Shown here one piece after another: positions 9,269-17,356 of a stretch of DNA of 64,000 bases (within the stretch, counting starts at the first letter, position 1; each line of letters opens with the position of its first letter). The translations under genes and the position numbers were made by a program. The notes under the pieces were generated by a model. That model was given only the letters and a program-made list of their open reading frames with translations, searched no databases and was not told the origin of the DNA. The stretch comes from Paraburkholderia podalyriae (GTDB taxonomy: Bacteria; Pseudomonadota; Gammaproteobacteria; Burkholderiales; Burkholderiaceae), in NCBI RefSeq assembly GCF_014397785.1, contig NZ_VZQQ01000001.1, positions 434,001 through 498,000 of the forward strand. Direction: 5' to 3'.

Positions 9269-9703
9269 ATGTTTTCCCCGGGACACGCTGGAGCCAACGC
9301 GTATGCGCGCGTCGGCATCGAGACATCCGTGATGGGCGCGAGTCCGCATCGGTTGACTGTGTTGTTGTACCAGGGCGCACGGCAGGCGATCGCGCAAAGC
9401 CGCATGCATTTGCAGCAGGGCAACGTGGCCGAGCGTGGCATGGCGATCAGCAAGGCGATGCGGATCATCGAAAGCGGGCTGCAACAGTCGCTCAACCTTG
9501 AAGTGGGCGGCCAGGTCGCCGCACGGCTGAATGCGTTGTACAGCTATATGACGCGTCGGCTGCTGGAAGCCAATATCAATCAGAGCGAGGCGATGCTCGT
9601 GGAAGTGGACGGTCTGCTCGCGACGCTCGAAGAAGCATGGATCGGGATAGCCCCGGAGGTCGCGCGGATGGCAGCCCAGCCAGCCGCGGAAAGCCTGAGA
9701 TGA
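9269..9703 (+). CDS. fliS: Flagellar export chaperone FliS
   Basis: This 144-residue, four-helix FliS chaperone carries the family N-terminus (YARVGIETSVMGASPHRLTVLLYQGA) and the helix with ALYSYMTRRLLEANI. FliS binds the C-terminus of flagellin and prevents early polymerisation in the cytoplasm. The ATG at 9269 follows a strong AGAGGAGGAG ribosome site. Longer upstream frames have no such site. Its stop codon overlaps the start of fliT (ATGA). Confidence 0.95.
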   Translation: MFSPGHAGANAYARVGIETSVMGASPHRLTVLLYQGARQAIAQSRMHLQQGNVAERGMAISKAMRIIESGLQQSLNLEVGGQVAARLNALYSYMTRRLLEANINQSEAMLVEVDGLLATLEEAWIGIAPEVARMAAQPAAESLR

Positions 9704-10026
9704 CATCGAACGCAGAATATTTTGCCCGCTATGAAGCGGTTGCCGCGCTGTCCTGTCGCATGCTGGTGGCCGCCCGCCGTGCGCTGTGGAACGACCTGGT
9801 CCACTTGCAGGAGGAGTACCGGCATCTGGTCGAAGCGCTGCGCGAAGCCGACGTGGGCGTCAAGCTCGACGAGGACGAGCGCCTGCGCAAGTACGCGCTG
9901 ATCCGCCAGATCCTCGCCGACGACGCCGCGATCCGCGACCTCGCGAACCCGCGCATGGCGCATCTGTCGGCGCTGTTCGCCGGCCGCCCGACGCGCGTGC
10001 TGAAGGAGCTGTACGGGGCGCGCTGA
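9700..10026 (+). CDS. fliT: Flagellar protein FliT (export chaperone)
   Basis: This small (108-residue), helical, charged protein begins MTSNAEYFARYEAVAALS and starts inside the fliS stop codon (ATGA overlap). FliT is the chaperone of the filament cap FliD and, in enterics, an FlhDC antagonist. The assignment rests on the position right after fliS, the length and the helical pattern with the LxxEY segment (HLQEEYRHLVEAL). Sequence conservation in FliT is weak. Confidence 0.82.
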   Translation: MTSNAEYFARYEAVAALSCRMLVAARRALWNDLVHLQEEYRHLVEALREADVGVKLDEDERLRKYALIRQILADDAAIRDLANPRMAHLSALFAGRPTRVLKELYGAR

Positions 10027-10132
10027 GCGTGGGCGGGTGCGCGCGTGAGCGGGCGGCGCGCCGCGCTCGTCTGCAGGATCGAAGCAATCAGAGCATCGCG
10101 CGCATGGCCGCCGATGCGACCAAGGAACCGGC

Positions 10133-11545
10133 ATGAACGGAATCGATTCGGCCCTCGCTTCGGTGCTGTCGAGCCGGATCGACAGTCTGCTCAGCATCGC
10201 GCCTGGAACCGCGACCACCTCGCAGACTGGCGCGGCCGGCGTCGACACCTTACCGACCACGGCGCCCGTGAACACGACGGCCGCGCCGCAGCCGTCGGCG
10301 CAAACCGCGCTGTCGGCAGTCGCGCTGACGTTGAATGCGATCGCGCATTCGGGCGGCGAGGCGACACCCGCCGTGCTCGGTCGCGCGCCGATCTGGGCCG
10401 CCGCGCCGGCGCTCGACGTCGCCATCCAGGGCTTGCCGCTGACCGATGCGGCGGGCGGCGCTGCTGTCGCCAGTTCCGCCGCTACCTCCAATATCCATCC
10501 CGATCCTGCTACTAACGCAAGCGCAGCGGCCACCGCGAGCGTAGCGGCGACCGAAGTGCCCGCCGCGGCGCTCGCGGCCGCGCTGGAACAAACGGTCGCC
10601 GACAGCGGCCTTTTCTACGAGGCGCATCTCGCGGCGTGGCTGATCGGCCAGCGCTCGCCGGCCGAGCTGTCGAACGAGGCGCAGAACCAGCTTGTCGCGC
10701 AGTCGCAATTGCCCCCCGACTGGCGCGCCGACGATGGCGACGCGAACGCGTGGTCCGCTTCGGCGAACGGAGCAGCGCAGGCCACGCCACGCGGCGCGCC
10801 GAGCGGCCCACCGGCCGGCACGCCGAACGCCGCTGACAACAACCCCGCCGCGCACGCGATGCCATCGATCCTGAACGCGCAGGCCGCGCGTCTGGTCGCC
10901 GGCGAACTGCTGGCCAGCTCGGTCTCCGACCTGAACGGCCAGTCCACGCATTCGGGTTTGCACAGCGCGGCGCCGCACGCGGCGGATGCCGGTTCATCGC
11001 AAACCGCGCAGGCGATGGCGGCCGCGGTGCATCCGGCGACCGTACCGCTGGTGCGTCAGCAGCTCGATCTGCTCGCGACCGGGCAGTTTCGCTGGACTGG
11101 CGAGGCGTGGCCCGGCGCGCGTTTCGACTGGACGATCGAGCAGGACGGCGACGAATGGGACCGCAGCGGCGGCGGCCTCGCGAGCGAGGACGACCAGCCG
11201 TGGCGCACGCGCCTGACGCTGTCGCTGCCGACGCTCGGCACCGTCGACGCCGAATTGACGCTGACCGGCATGCGGCTTACAGCGCGCGTGCAGGCGAGCC
11301 CGCGGGGCGCCGCGCGGCTGGCGAAGCAGGGTGACGGTTTTCGTCAGCGTCTCGCGGCGGCGGGGATCGAGCTACAAGGATTGACGATTCGCGAGATCGG
11401 CGGCGGCGCACCGGGTATGACTACGGGCACATCGGCGGCGGGCGCGCAGGCGGCATCCGCGTATGCGCGTTCGTCGGCCGCGGCTGTGACGGCGTCGACG
11501 GGGTCGAGCAGCGCGTCGCGCGACGACTTCGATTGGGAGATCTGA
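10133..11545 (+). CDS. Second FliK-like flagellar hook-length control domain protein
   Basis: This 470-residue protein has a long Ala/Thr-rich low-complexity N-terminal and central part. The C-terminal domain (about residues 350-435) has the Flg_hook fold pattern (RLTLSLPTLGTVDAELTLTG followed by GDGFRQRLAAAGIELQGLTI). Related proteins in Burkholderia are annotated FliK, and this one is paired with an FlhB-domain gene. A ribosome site AAGGAA precedes the ATG. It overlaps the next gene by one base (TGATG). It probably lies in the fliEST transcript. It could be a specialised ruler or regulator working with the orphan FlhB domain; this is inference. Confidence 0.82.
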   Translation: MNGIDSALASVLSSRIDSLLSIAPGTATTSQTGAAGVDTLPTTAPVNTTAAPQPSAQTALSAVALTLNAIAHSGGEATPAVLGRAPIWAAAPALDVAIQGLPLTDAAGGAAVASSAATSNIHPDPATNASAAATASVAATEVPAAALAAALEQTVADSGLFYEAHLAAWLIGQRSPAELSNEAQNQLVAQSQLPPDWRADDGDANAWSASANGAAQATPRGAPSGPPAGTPNAADNNPAAHAMPSILNAQAARLVAGELLASSVSDLNGQSTHSGLHSAAPHAADAGSSQTAQAMAAAVHPATVPLVRQQLDLLATGQFRWTGEAWPGARFDWTIEQDGDEWDRSGGGLASEDDQPWRTRLTLSLPTLGTVDAELTLTGMRLTARVQASPRGAARLAKQGDGFRQRLAAAGIELQGLTIREIGGGAPGMTTGTSAAGAQAASAYARSSAAAVTASTGSSSASRDDFDWEI

Positions 11546-11889
11546 TGAGCCGCACCCATCGCCGCGGCGCGGCTGCGCTGATGTACGACGCTCAAGGCGG
11601 CGAGCCGGCCCCGCGGGTAGTCGCGAAGGGATATGGGCTGCTCGCCGAGATGATCGTGCAGCGTGCCAGGGAAGCAGGGTTGTATGTGCACGAGGCGCCC
11701 GAGATGGTGTCGCTGCTGATGCAGGTCGATCTCGATGCGCGGATTCCACCGCAGTTGTATCAGGCTGTCGCTGAGTTGCTGGCTTGGTTGCATCGGCTCG
11801 AGAGCGGCGCTGACGCCGAGCCGGAGCATGGCGCTGGCGCGGGGGATGTGGTTGATGTTGTTGCTACTGACGTGCAGGAAGGGGATTAG
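11545..11889 (+). CDS. Stand-alone FlhB C-terminal cytoplasmic domain protein
   Basis: This 114-residue soluble protein aligns with the cytoplasmic domain of FlhB/YscU export-switch proteins: ALMYD, then PAPRVVAKGYGLLAEMIVQRAREAGLYVHEAPEMVSLLMQVDLDARIPPQLYQAVAELLAWLHRL. No membrane domain is encoded. Where FlhB has the autocleavage motif NPTH, this protein begins MSRTHRR, so the Asn-Pro cleavage pair is absent and the protein begins close to where cleaved FlhB-CC would begin. Its start overlaps the preceding FliK-like gene (TGATG), with GGGAGA as ribosome site. Similar orphans exist in other flagellated bacteria (YlqH in Bacillus). Repeat copy 2 starts 6 bases after its stop. Confidence 0.88.
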   Translation: MSRTHRRGAAALMYDAQGGEPAPRVVAKGYGLLAEMIVQRAREAGLYVHEAPEMVSLLMQVDLDARIPPQLYQAVAELLAWLHRLESGADAEPEHGAGAGDVVDVVATDVQEGD

Positions 11890-11895
11890 CGCGGT

Positions 11896-12455
11896 GCTTT
11901 TTTCGTTGTTGTTCTGGACTTGTTGGCCTTTCCTTGCATTGTTATTGGTCTATTAGCGTTGCCCCTGTGCGGGGCGGCACCTACTTTCTTTGCTGCTGCA
12001 AAGAAAGTAGGCAAAGAAGACAGCTTTAAACCGCCAGCTCATAAGCGGGTCCCTCGGTCTGCGTGAGGTAGTGGTGCATCTGGAGTCGGTGCCCCCGCAC
12101 ATTCCACTTCGGTGACAAAGCCGTCATCCGCTCCCACTCCGCACTGCGTGCGTCGCGGACGGGTCTGCCAGGAGAACCAACCGATGGTTTTGGAATGGGG
12201 TTTCGGCGCGCGCAGCGCCGCCGGAAGGATGACTGCGTTGTCACTACCGCCGAATGTGCGGGAGCACGGATTCCAGATGCACCACTACCCCTTCCAAGCC
12301 AGGGGACCCGCTTATGAGCTGGCGGTTTGAGCTGTCTTCTTTGCCTACTTTCTTTGCAGCAGCAAAGAAAGTAGGTGCCGCCCCGCATAGGGGCAACGCT
12401 AATAGACCGACAACAAAGCAAGGAAAGGCCAACAACTCCAGAACAACGAAAAAAG
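11896..12455. repeat. Palindromic interspersed repeat, copy 2
   Basis: This element is nearly identical to that at 726-1300 and in the same orientation by its centre (the ACGGGTCTGCCAGGAGAACC segment). It fills the gap between two convergent genes. Its left end, GCTTTTTTCGTTGTT, is 6 bases after the stop of the FlhB-domain gene. Its right end, GAACAACGAAAAAAGC, is 20 bases from the stop of the aldehyde dehydrogenase. Perfect internal hairpins are at 11980-12011 and 12344-12375. Copy 1 has CTCAAACC in its left arm and CTTTAAACC in its right arm; copy 2 has these reversed, hinting at exchange between arms. Confidence 0.88.
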
Positions 12456-12474
12456 CACGCCCAAAGAGCAAAAA

Positions 12475-13893
12475 TCAAACCCTCATCATCAACTTCAACA
12501 CCGCATTCACACGCCAACCATACGGCGGCGAAATCAACCCCCTCGCATTCAAGCGCGATTGCATGAGCACCGGCTTCATCTTGGAAAAAGTAACGAACCC
12601 CTCATACCCGTGGTACGCCCCCATCCCACTCGCCCCAACTCCGCCGAACGGCAAACTCTCACACGCAAGATGCATCAGCGTCTCATTAACCGCCATCCCG
12701 CCGGCAATAGTTTCATGCGTGACACGCTCGACCGTCCGCGCATCGTCGGCATACAGATAGAGCGCCAGCGGCCGCGGCCGCGCATTGATCCACGCGATCG
12801 CATCGTCGAGCGTGTCGTACGGCACGAGCGGCAGTAGCGGTCCAAAAATCTCCTCCTGCATCAGCGCGCAGTCGTCCGGCGCGCCGGTCACAGCGACAAG
12901 CGGAAAGCGCCGGCTCGCGGCATCGGGCGTCGCGTCGGTCAGCGCATGCAACTGTGCACCGGCGCCGCGCGCTTCGTCGGCGAGACGTTCAAGCCGCTCG
13001 AAGTGCCGCGCCGAAATGATCGACGTGTAGTCCGGGTTCTGCGCGAAGTCCGGATACATTTTCATCATCCGCGCGCGCGCCCGTTCGATGAACGCCTGCT
13101 CCTTGCCGCGCGGCACCAGCACGTAGTCCGGCGCGACGCAGGTCTGCCCCGCGTTCAACGTCTTGCCGGCGACCACGTTGTCGACCGCCTTGTCGAAACG
13201 CGCATGCGCGCCGATCAGCGCCGGCGACTTGCCGCCGAGTTCGAGCGTGACCGGCGTCAGATGCTCGGCCGCCGCGCGCATCACTTCGTGACCGACCCTG
13301 GTCGAGCCGGTAAACAGCAGATGATCGAACGGCTGCGCGCTGAACGCGGCGGCCAGCGCCGCATCGCCGTTGACGACCGCGACGTGATTGCGTGCGAACG
13401 TCTGGCCGACCAACTGCTCGAAGAGCGCCGAGGTGCGCGGCGTCAGCTCGGACATCTTGATGATCGCGCGGTTGCCGGCCGTCAGCGCGCTGATCAACGG
13501 CCCAACCGCGAGCAGCACGGGATAATTCCACGGCACGATGATGCCGACCACGCCGAGCGGCTGCGGCACGACCTTCGCGCGCGCCGGCAGCAGCCACTTG
13601 TTGGTGCTGCGGCGCTGCGCTTTCATCCAGCGCTTGCCGTGACGCAGCGCGGCGTCGATCTCTTCCTTCACGAGCAGGAATTCGGCGAGCAGCACCTCTT
13701 CCTTCGCGCGATTGCCGAAGTCCGCGTGCATCGCGTCGGCAAGCGCGTCGCGATTGTCGAGCATCAGCTTGCGCAGCGTGCGCAGATGCGTCGCGCGCGT
13801 GTCCCACGTCGGATACGGCGCGCGCAGATACGCGTGACGTTGATCGCGTAGCAGCGCTTCGAGCGCCGCGACCTCCGGCAGATCGTTCTTCAT
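12475..13893 (-). CDS. Coniferyl-aldehyde-dehydrogenase-type aldehyde dehydrogenase
   Basis: This NAD(P)-dependent aldehyde dehydrogenase is about 472 residues long. The catalytic Cys is in NAGQTCVAPDYVLVP, the general-base Glu in LELGGKSP, and the cofactor-binding FTGSTRVGHEVM segment is present. The short class with no large insertion and with PWNYPVLLAVGPLISALTAGN resembles CalB and long-chain or coniferyl aldehyde dehydrogenases. It oxidises an aldehyde to an acid; the substrate cannot be read from sequence. The start is taken as MKNDLPEV; a second ATG is three codons upstream. It is convergent with the flagellar block, and repeat copy 2 lies at its 3' end. Confidence 0.9.
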   Translation of the reverse strand: MKNDLPEVAALEALLRDQRHAYLRAPYPTWDTRATHLRTLRKLMLDNRDALADAMHADFGNRAKEEVLLAEFLLVKEEIDAALRHGKRWMKAQRRSTNKWLLPARAKVVPQPLGVVGIIVPWNYPVLLAVGPLISALTAGNRAIIKMSELTPRTSALFEQLVGQTFARNHVAVVNGDAALAAAFSAQPFDHLLFTGSTRVGHEVMRAAAEHLTPVTLELGGKSPALIGAHARFDKAVDNVVAGKTLNAGQTCVAPDYVLVPRGKEQAFIERARARMMKMYPDFAQNPDYTSIISARHFERLERLADEARGAGAQLHALTDATPDAASRRFPLVAVTGAPDDCALMQEEIFGPLLPLVPYDTLDDAIAWINARPRPLALYLYADDARTVERVTHETIAGGMAVNETLMHLACESLPFGGVGASGMGAYHGYEGFVTFSKMKPVLMQSRLNARGLISPPYGWRVNAVLKLMMRV

Positions 13894-13999
13894 GTAGTCC
13901 ACTCCCTGATGGATGACGATGCGCGTCGAGCGCGCTTATTGGTTCGAGCTTGCGTCGGAATTGCGAGCGATGCGTTCGGGGTTTGCGGGGTCGCCGCGC

Positions 14000-15688
14000 T
14001 TAGGCGGGAAACGCGCGCTCGACGATCGCGGCGTGATCGAACGTGGCCGGCAACGTGCCGTACACGCGACCGCTTTCGCCGCAGCCGTCGGCGAGACGCG
14101 TCGCGATGAACGCGTCGGCGACATCGGCGGGCGCGTGTTGCGCGAGCAGCGTCGCCTGCGCGATCAGCACGATCTGCTGCGCGATACGTCGTGCCGACGC
14201 CTCGCGCTGTGCGGCCGGTCCGTTCAGCGTCGCGGCGAGACGCGTCAGTGCCGCGCCCAACGCCGGATGCGCGCGCGCGATGTCCTGCCACGCGGCGAAC
14301 AGTGCCTGCGCGGCTTGCGGCTCGCGCTCCATCGCGCGCAGCACGTCGAGACACATCACGTTGCCCGAGCCTTCCCAGATCGAGTTGACGGGAGCCTCGC
14401 GATAGAAGCGCGCCATCGGTCCGGTTTCGACGTAGCCGTTGCCACCCCAGACTTCCATCGCCTCGCCGGTGAATTCGAGCGCGCGCTTGCAGACCCAGTA
14501 CTTCGCGGCCGGCGTAACGATGCGCCGCCACGCGCGTTCGGCCGATGAAGCCGGGAACGCGTCGGCGGATTCCTCGAACGCGCGCGCGAGACGCATGAAC
14601 AGCACCGTCGCCGCCTCGGATTCGAGCGAGAGATCGGCGAGCACGTTACGCATCAGCGGCTGTTCGGCGAGATGCCGGCCGAACGCACTGCGATGCCGCG
14701 CATGATGGATCGCCTGTACTAGCGCGGCGCGCATCAGCGCGGCGCTGCCGATCACGCAATCGAGCCGCGTGTAGCTCGCCATTTCGATGATGGTCGGCAC
14801 GCCGCGTCCTTCGTCGCCGATCATCACGCCGTATGCGTCGAGAAACTCGACTTCGCTGCTTGCGTTGGAGCGATTGCCGAGCTTGTCCTTCAGCCGCTGG
14901 ATTTGCACCGCGTTCTTGCTGCCGTCGGGCGCGAAGCGCGGCACGAAAAAGCACGACAGCCCCTCGTGCGTGTCGGTGCGCGCGAGCACCAGATGCGCGT
15001 CGCACTGCGGCGCCGAGAAAAACCACTTATGACCGATGAGCCAGTAGGCGGCGCCGCGTCCGCCGGCACCATCGAGCGCATGCGCGCGGGTCTGGTTGCT
15101 GCGCACGTCCGAGCCGCCCTGTTTCTCGGTCATGCCCATGCCGATCATCGCCGAGCGCTTCTGCGTGAGCGGCACGTCGCGCGGATCGTGCTCGCGCGTA
15201 TACAGCGGCTCGCGCAGCGTGTCGAACAACGCGGGTTCGCGCTGCAACACCGGGATGCTCGCGAAAGTCATCGTCAGCGGACACAGCGAGCCCGATTCGA
15301 TCTGCGCATGCATGAAGTAGCCGGCGCAGCGCGCGGCCATCGCGCCGCTTCGCGGATCGGAAAACGGCAACGCGTGCAGCCCTTCGCGGCGCAGCAGCGC
15401 GAGCAGTTCGTGCCACGCGGGATGAAACTCCAGCGCGTCGATGCGCTCGCCGCGCGGACTATGCGTGACCAGCTCTGGCGAGTGGCGATTGGCGAGCTCG
15501 GCGAGCGCGAGCGTGTCGGGCGTCGTCAGCGCCGCGCCGTGCCGCAGCAGCGCCTCGCGATGCCAGCTCGCGCCGTCGCGATAGACGGCCGCGCTCAAAG
15601 CGGCGTCGCTCGCGAACAGGTTGTAGTTCGCGAGTGGCGGTGCCTGATTCGTCACCTCGTGAGTCTGGCCGAAGCCGTGCCGTTCCAT
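14000..15688 (-). CDS. aidB: AidB-type acyl-CoA dehydrogenase
   Basis: This 562-residue protein matches the AidB family closely: QTHEVTNQAPPLANYNLF at the N-terminus, GMGMTEKQGGSDVRSN, IGHKWFFSAPQCDAHLVLA, and EAMEVWGGNGY...REAPVNSIWEGSGNVMCLDVLR. AidB is an FAD protein of the adaptive response to alkylating agents in E. coli, proposed to bind DNA and protect or detoxify. The ATG at 15688 follows GGAGACAG and gives the expected N-terminus; longer frames are not supported. No ada, alkA or alkB gene is adjacent; the neighbours are an aldehyde dehydrogenase and a LysR regulator. Confidence 0.93.
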   Translation of the reverse strand: MERHGFGQTHEVTNQAPPLANYNLFASDAALSAAVYRDGASWHREALLRHGAALTTPDTLALAELANRHSPELVTHSPRGERIDALEFHPAWHELLALLRREGLHALPFSDPRSGAMAARCAGYFMHAQIESGSLCPLTMTFASIPVLQREPALFDTLREPLYTREHDPRDVPLTQKRSAMIGMGMTEKQGGSDVRSNQTRAHALDGAGGRGAAYWLIGHKWFFSAPQCDAHLVLARTDTHEGLSCFFVPRFAPDGSKNAVQIQRLKDKLGNRSNASSEVEFLDAYGVMIGDEGRGVPTIIEMASYTRLDCVIGSAALMRAALVQAIHHARHRSAFGRHLAEQPLMRNVLADLSLESEAATVLFMRLARAFEESADAFPASSAERAWRRIVTPAAKYWVCKRALEFTGEAMEVWGGNGYVETGPMARFYREAPVNSIWEGSGNVMCLDVLRAMEREPQAAQALFAAWQDIARAHPALGAALTRLAATLNGPAAQREASARRIAQQIVLIAQATLLAQHAPADVADAFIATRLADGCGESGRVYGTLPATFDHAAIVERAFPA

Positions 15689-15955
15689 CTGCTGTCTCCG
15701 TGCTTTGCCTATTGTGCGCCGCTTTGCCGACGGCGATCCACGATGCGCTTCGAAGCGCCTGGTTGAGCGCCGCGCGTGACGCCGCATGCGGTGAAGAGGG
15801 CGCGGTTCGCGCCATGTTTGACGCCGCCAGCAAGCGGGGACGTCGGCGACGGTGGCGCCCCGGCACCCAGGTGACGTGGCGGCGCGGGCGGCTTGATCGA
15901 CGTTGGCGTGAAGTTCGGGAAACGCAGGCTGCGCCATGCAGCCGCCCGCCGCGCG

Positions 15956-16924
15956 TCACTCGTCTGCTGACGTCGGCGTTCCATCCGGCACCGCGATGCC
16001 GTTGAAGCCGATCCCTGGTCCGAGCATGAAATCGTCGCTGACTTGCGTGGGCAGCGTTTCCCGCGCGACGTCGAGCCATGCGCGCGCCGCGTGCGACAGA
16101 TAGCCGTTGCGACGCCAGCCGATCGCCATTTCCCACGGAATCTCCGGTTCGACGACCGGGCGGCAGGTGAACTGCACGGCATCGAGCCGCCGGCAATAGG
16201 GCGCCGGCAGCAGCGCGATGCCGACGCCGGCCAGCACCAGCGCCGCCATGAAGTCCCAATGCCCGCTGCGTCCGACGATCGCGGGTGCAAAGCCCGCCGC
16301 GCGGCACGCGTTCAGCACGACGTCGTTCAACGCGAGGCTCTCGCCGTAAAACACGAACGGCTCGTTCGCGAGTTGCGCGAGCGGCACTTCGTTCAATCCG
16401 TCCCAACGCGAGCCGGTACGCGCGACGAGCCACAGCAGCTGGCGCGACATCGGCAGCACGTCGATGCTGTCGGGGTCGACCGGCTGCAGCACGCCGCCCA
16501 GTTCCAGTTCGCCGTTGATCAGCGCTGCCTCGATCGCGCGCGAGCCCTGCTCGAACAGCTTCAGCTCGATCTTCGGATAGCGCTGGCGGAATGCGGCGAT
16601 TGCGGGCGTGAACAGCGCACCGCCCATCGGCGGGATGCCGATTGCCAGTTCGCCGCGCCCGAGCGTGTCGAGATCGTTCAGCTCGGCCTGCAGTTGCGCA
16701 TGCGCTGCCAGCACATCCTGGCCGCGCTGATAGACGATCCGGCCGACGTCGGTCAGCACCATCTGGCGGCCGTCGCGCAGCAGCAGCGGCGAGCCGATCT
16801 CGTCCTCAAGCGACTTGACCATCTTGCTGATGGTCGGCTGCGTGACGAACATCTGCTCGGCGGCGACGGTGAAGCTCTGTTGACGGACCACTTCGACGAA
16901 ATAGCGCAGCGCACGGAGTTCCAT
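15956..16924 (-). CDS. LysR-family transcriptional regulator
   Basis: This 322-residue regulator has the N-terminal winged helix (MELRALRYFVEVVRQQSFTVAAEQMFVTQPTISKMVKSLEDEIG) and a C-terminal LysR substrate-binding domain beginning near residue 90. The ATG at 16924 is the normal LysR start; a longer upstream frame is not supported. It lies upstream of aidB on the same strand (267-base gap) and divergent from ahcY. It may control aidB, the aldehyde dehydrogenase or itself; the ligand is unknown. Confidence 0.92.
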   Translation of the reverse strand: MELRALRYFVEVVRQQSFTVAAEQMFVTQPTISKMVKSLEDEIGSPLLLRDGRQMVLTDVGRIVYQRGQDVLAAHAQLQAELNDLDTLGRGELAIGIPPMGGALFTPAIAAFRQRYPKIELKLFEQGSRAIEAALINGELELGGVLQPVDPDSIDVLPMSRQLLWLVARTGSRWDGLNEVPLAQLANEPFVFYGESLALNDVVLNACRAAGFAPAIVGRSGHWDFMAALVLAGVGIALLPAPYCRRLDAVQFTCRPVVEPEIPWEMAIGWRRNGYLSHAARAWLDVARETLPTQVSDDFMLGPGIGFNGIAVPDGTPTSADE

Positions 16925-16981
16925 GATCGCCCCTCGAATTCCAGTTTGGAATGACTTCGATGATTGTAAGTCATTCTGTTT

Positions 16982-17179
16982 ATGCGGCGGCGCACCCGAT
17001 ACTCCGTCGCATCCGATGTCAGCCAGGCACTGTCGAAGCGCCACTGGATCTCGCTGTCGGTCGGCGCGACAGTGGGCATTCTGGTCGGCGAAATCGTGCT
17101 CGCGTTCGTGCCGCGGCGCACGCGGCTCGCGCGCGCAGCGCCATCTGGCGCGCGCCGAAGTCATCTCGATTTGCTACAA
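16982..17179 (+). CDS. Possible small membrane peptide upstream of the SAH riboswitch (uncertain)
   Basis: From an ATG at 16982, a frame with coding-like third-position G/C encodes a basic segment and one good membrane helix ([22 protein letters not shown], about residues 22-43). The frame has no stop and continues through the riboswitch into ahcY in phase, so it cannot be a normal discrete gene as read here. The listed end is arbitrary (before the riboswitch). It may be a decayed gene or chance. Otherwise the region 16925-17174 holds only the divergent LysR and ahcY upstream sequences. Confidence 0.2.
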
Positions 17180-17180
17180 T
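17175..17180 (+). promoter_or_regulatory. -10 element of the ahcY riboswitch transcript
   Basis: TACAAT lies about 12 bases before the first riboswitch helix, which is where the -10 box should be. No good -35 is visible at 16-18 bases upstream, so the promoter may be weak or activated. Confidence 0.5.
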
Positions 17181-17189
17181 CGCCGTTCG

Positions 17190-17323
17190 TCTTCGAGGAG
17201 CGTTGCGACGGGTACCGCGAATCCGCATTCGCCGGCCGCCCGCCAGGCTCGAAGGCTTCAATTGGCAGCATGGAACACGCCTCGCGCGATTCCGAACGCT
17301 GCCTCAAACCGCGCTCACGTCAC
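17190..17323 (+). promoter_or_regulatory. S-adenosylhomocysteine (SAH) riboswitch
   Basis: The leader of ahcY contains the SAH riboswitch core in order: CTTCGAGGAGCGTTGCGACGG at 17191, CCAGGCTCGAAGG at about 17235-17256, and GAACGCTGCCTC followed by GCGCTCACG at about 17294-17319. GAGGAGCGTTG can pair with the late AACGCT segment, and the GGCTCGA segment pairs back to TCGAG(G). In this family, SAH binding turns on expression of SAH hydrolase. The ribosome site GAAAGGAGGGCG lies 20-30 bases downstream, consistent with control by ribosome-site access. Confidence 0.88.
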
Positions 17324-17356
17324 ATTTCTAGTCATTTTCTTAGAAAGGAGGGCGTG

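Noticed and set aside
11545..11889. A type III virulence secretion switch protein
   Set aside because: It lacks the membrane domain and lies in the flagellar cluster; no other injectisome gene is seen.
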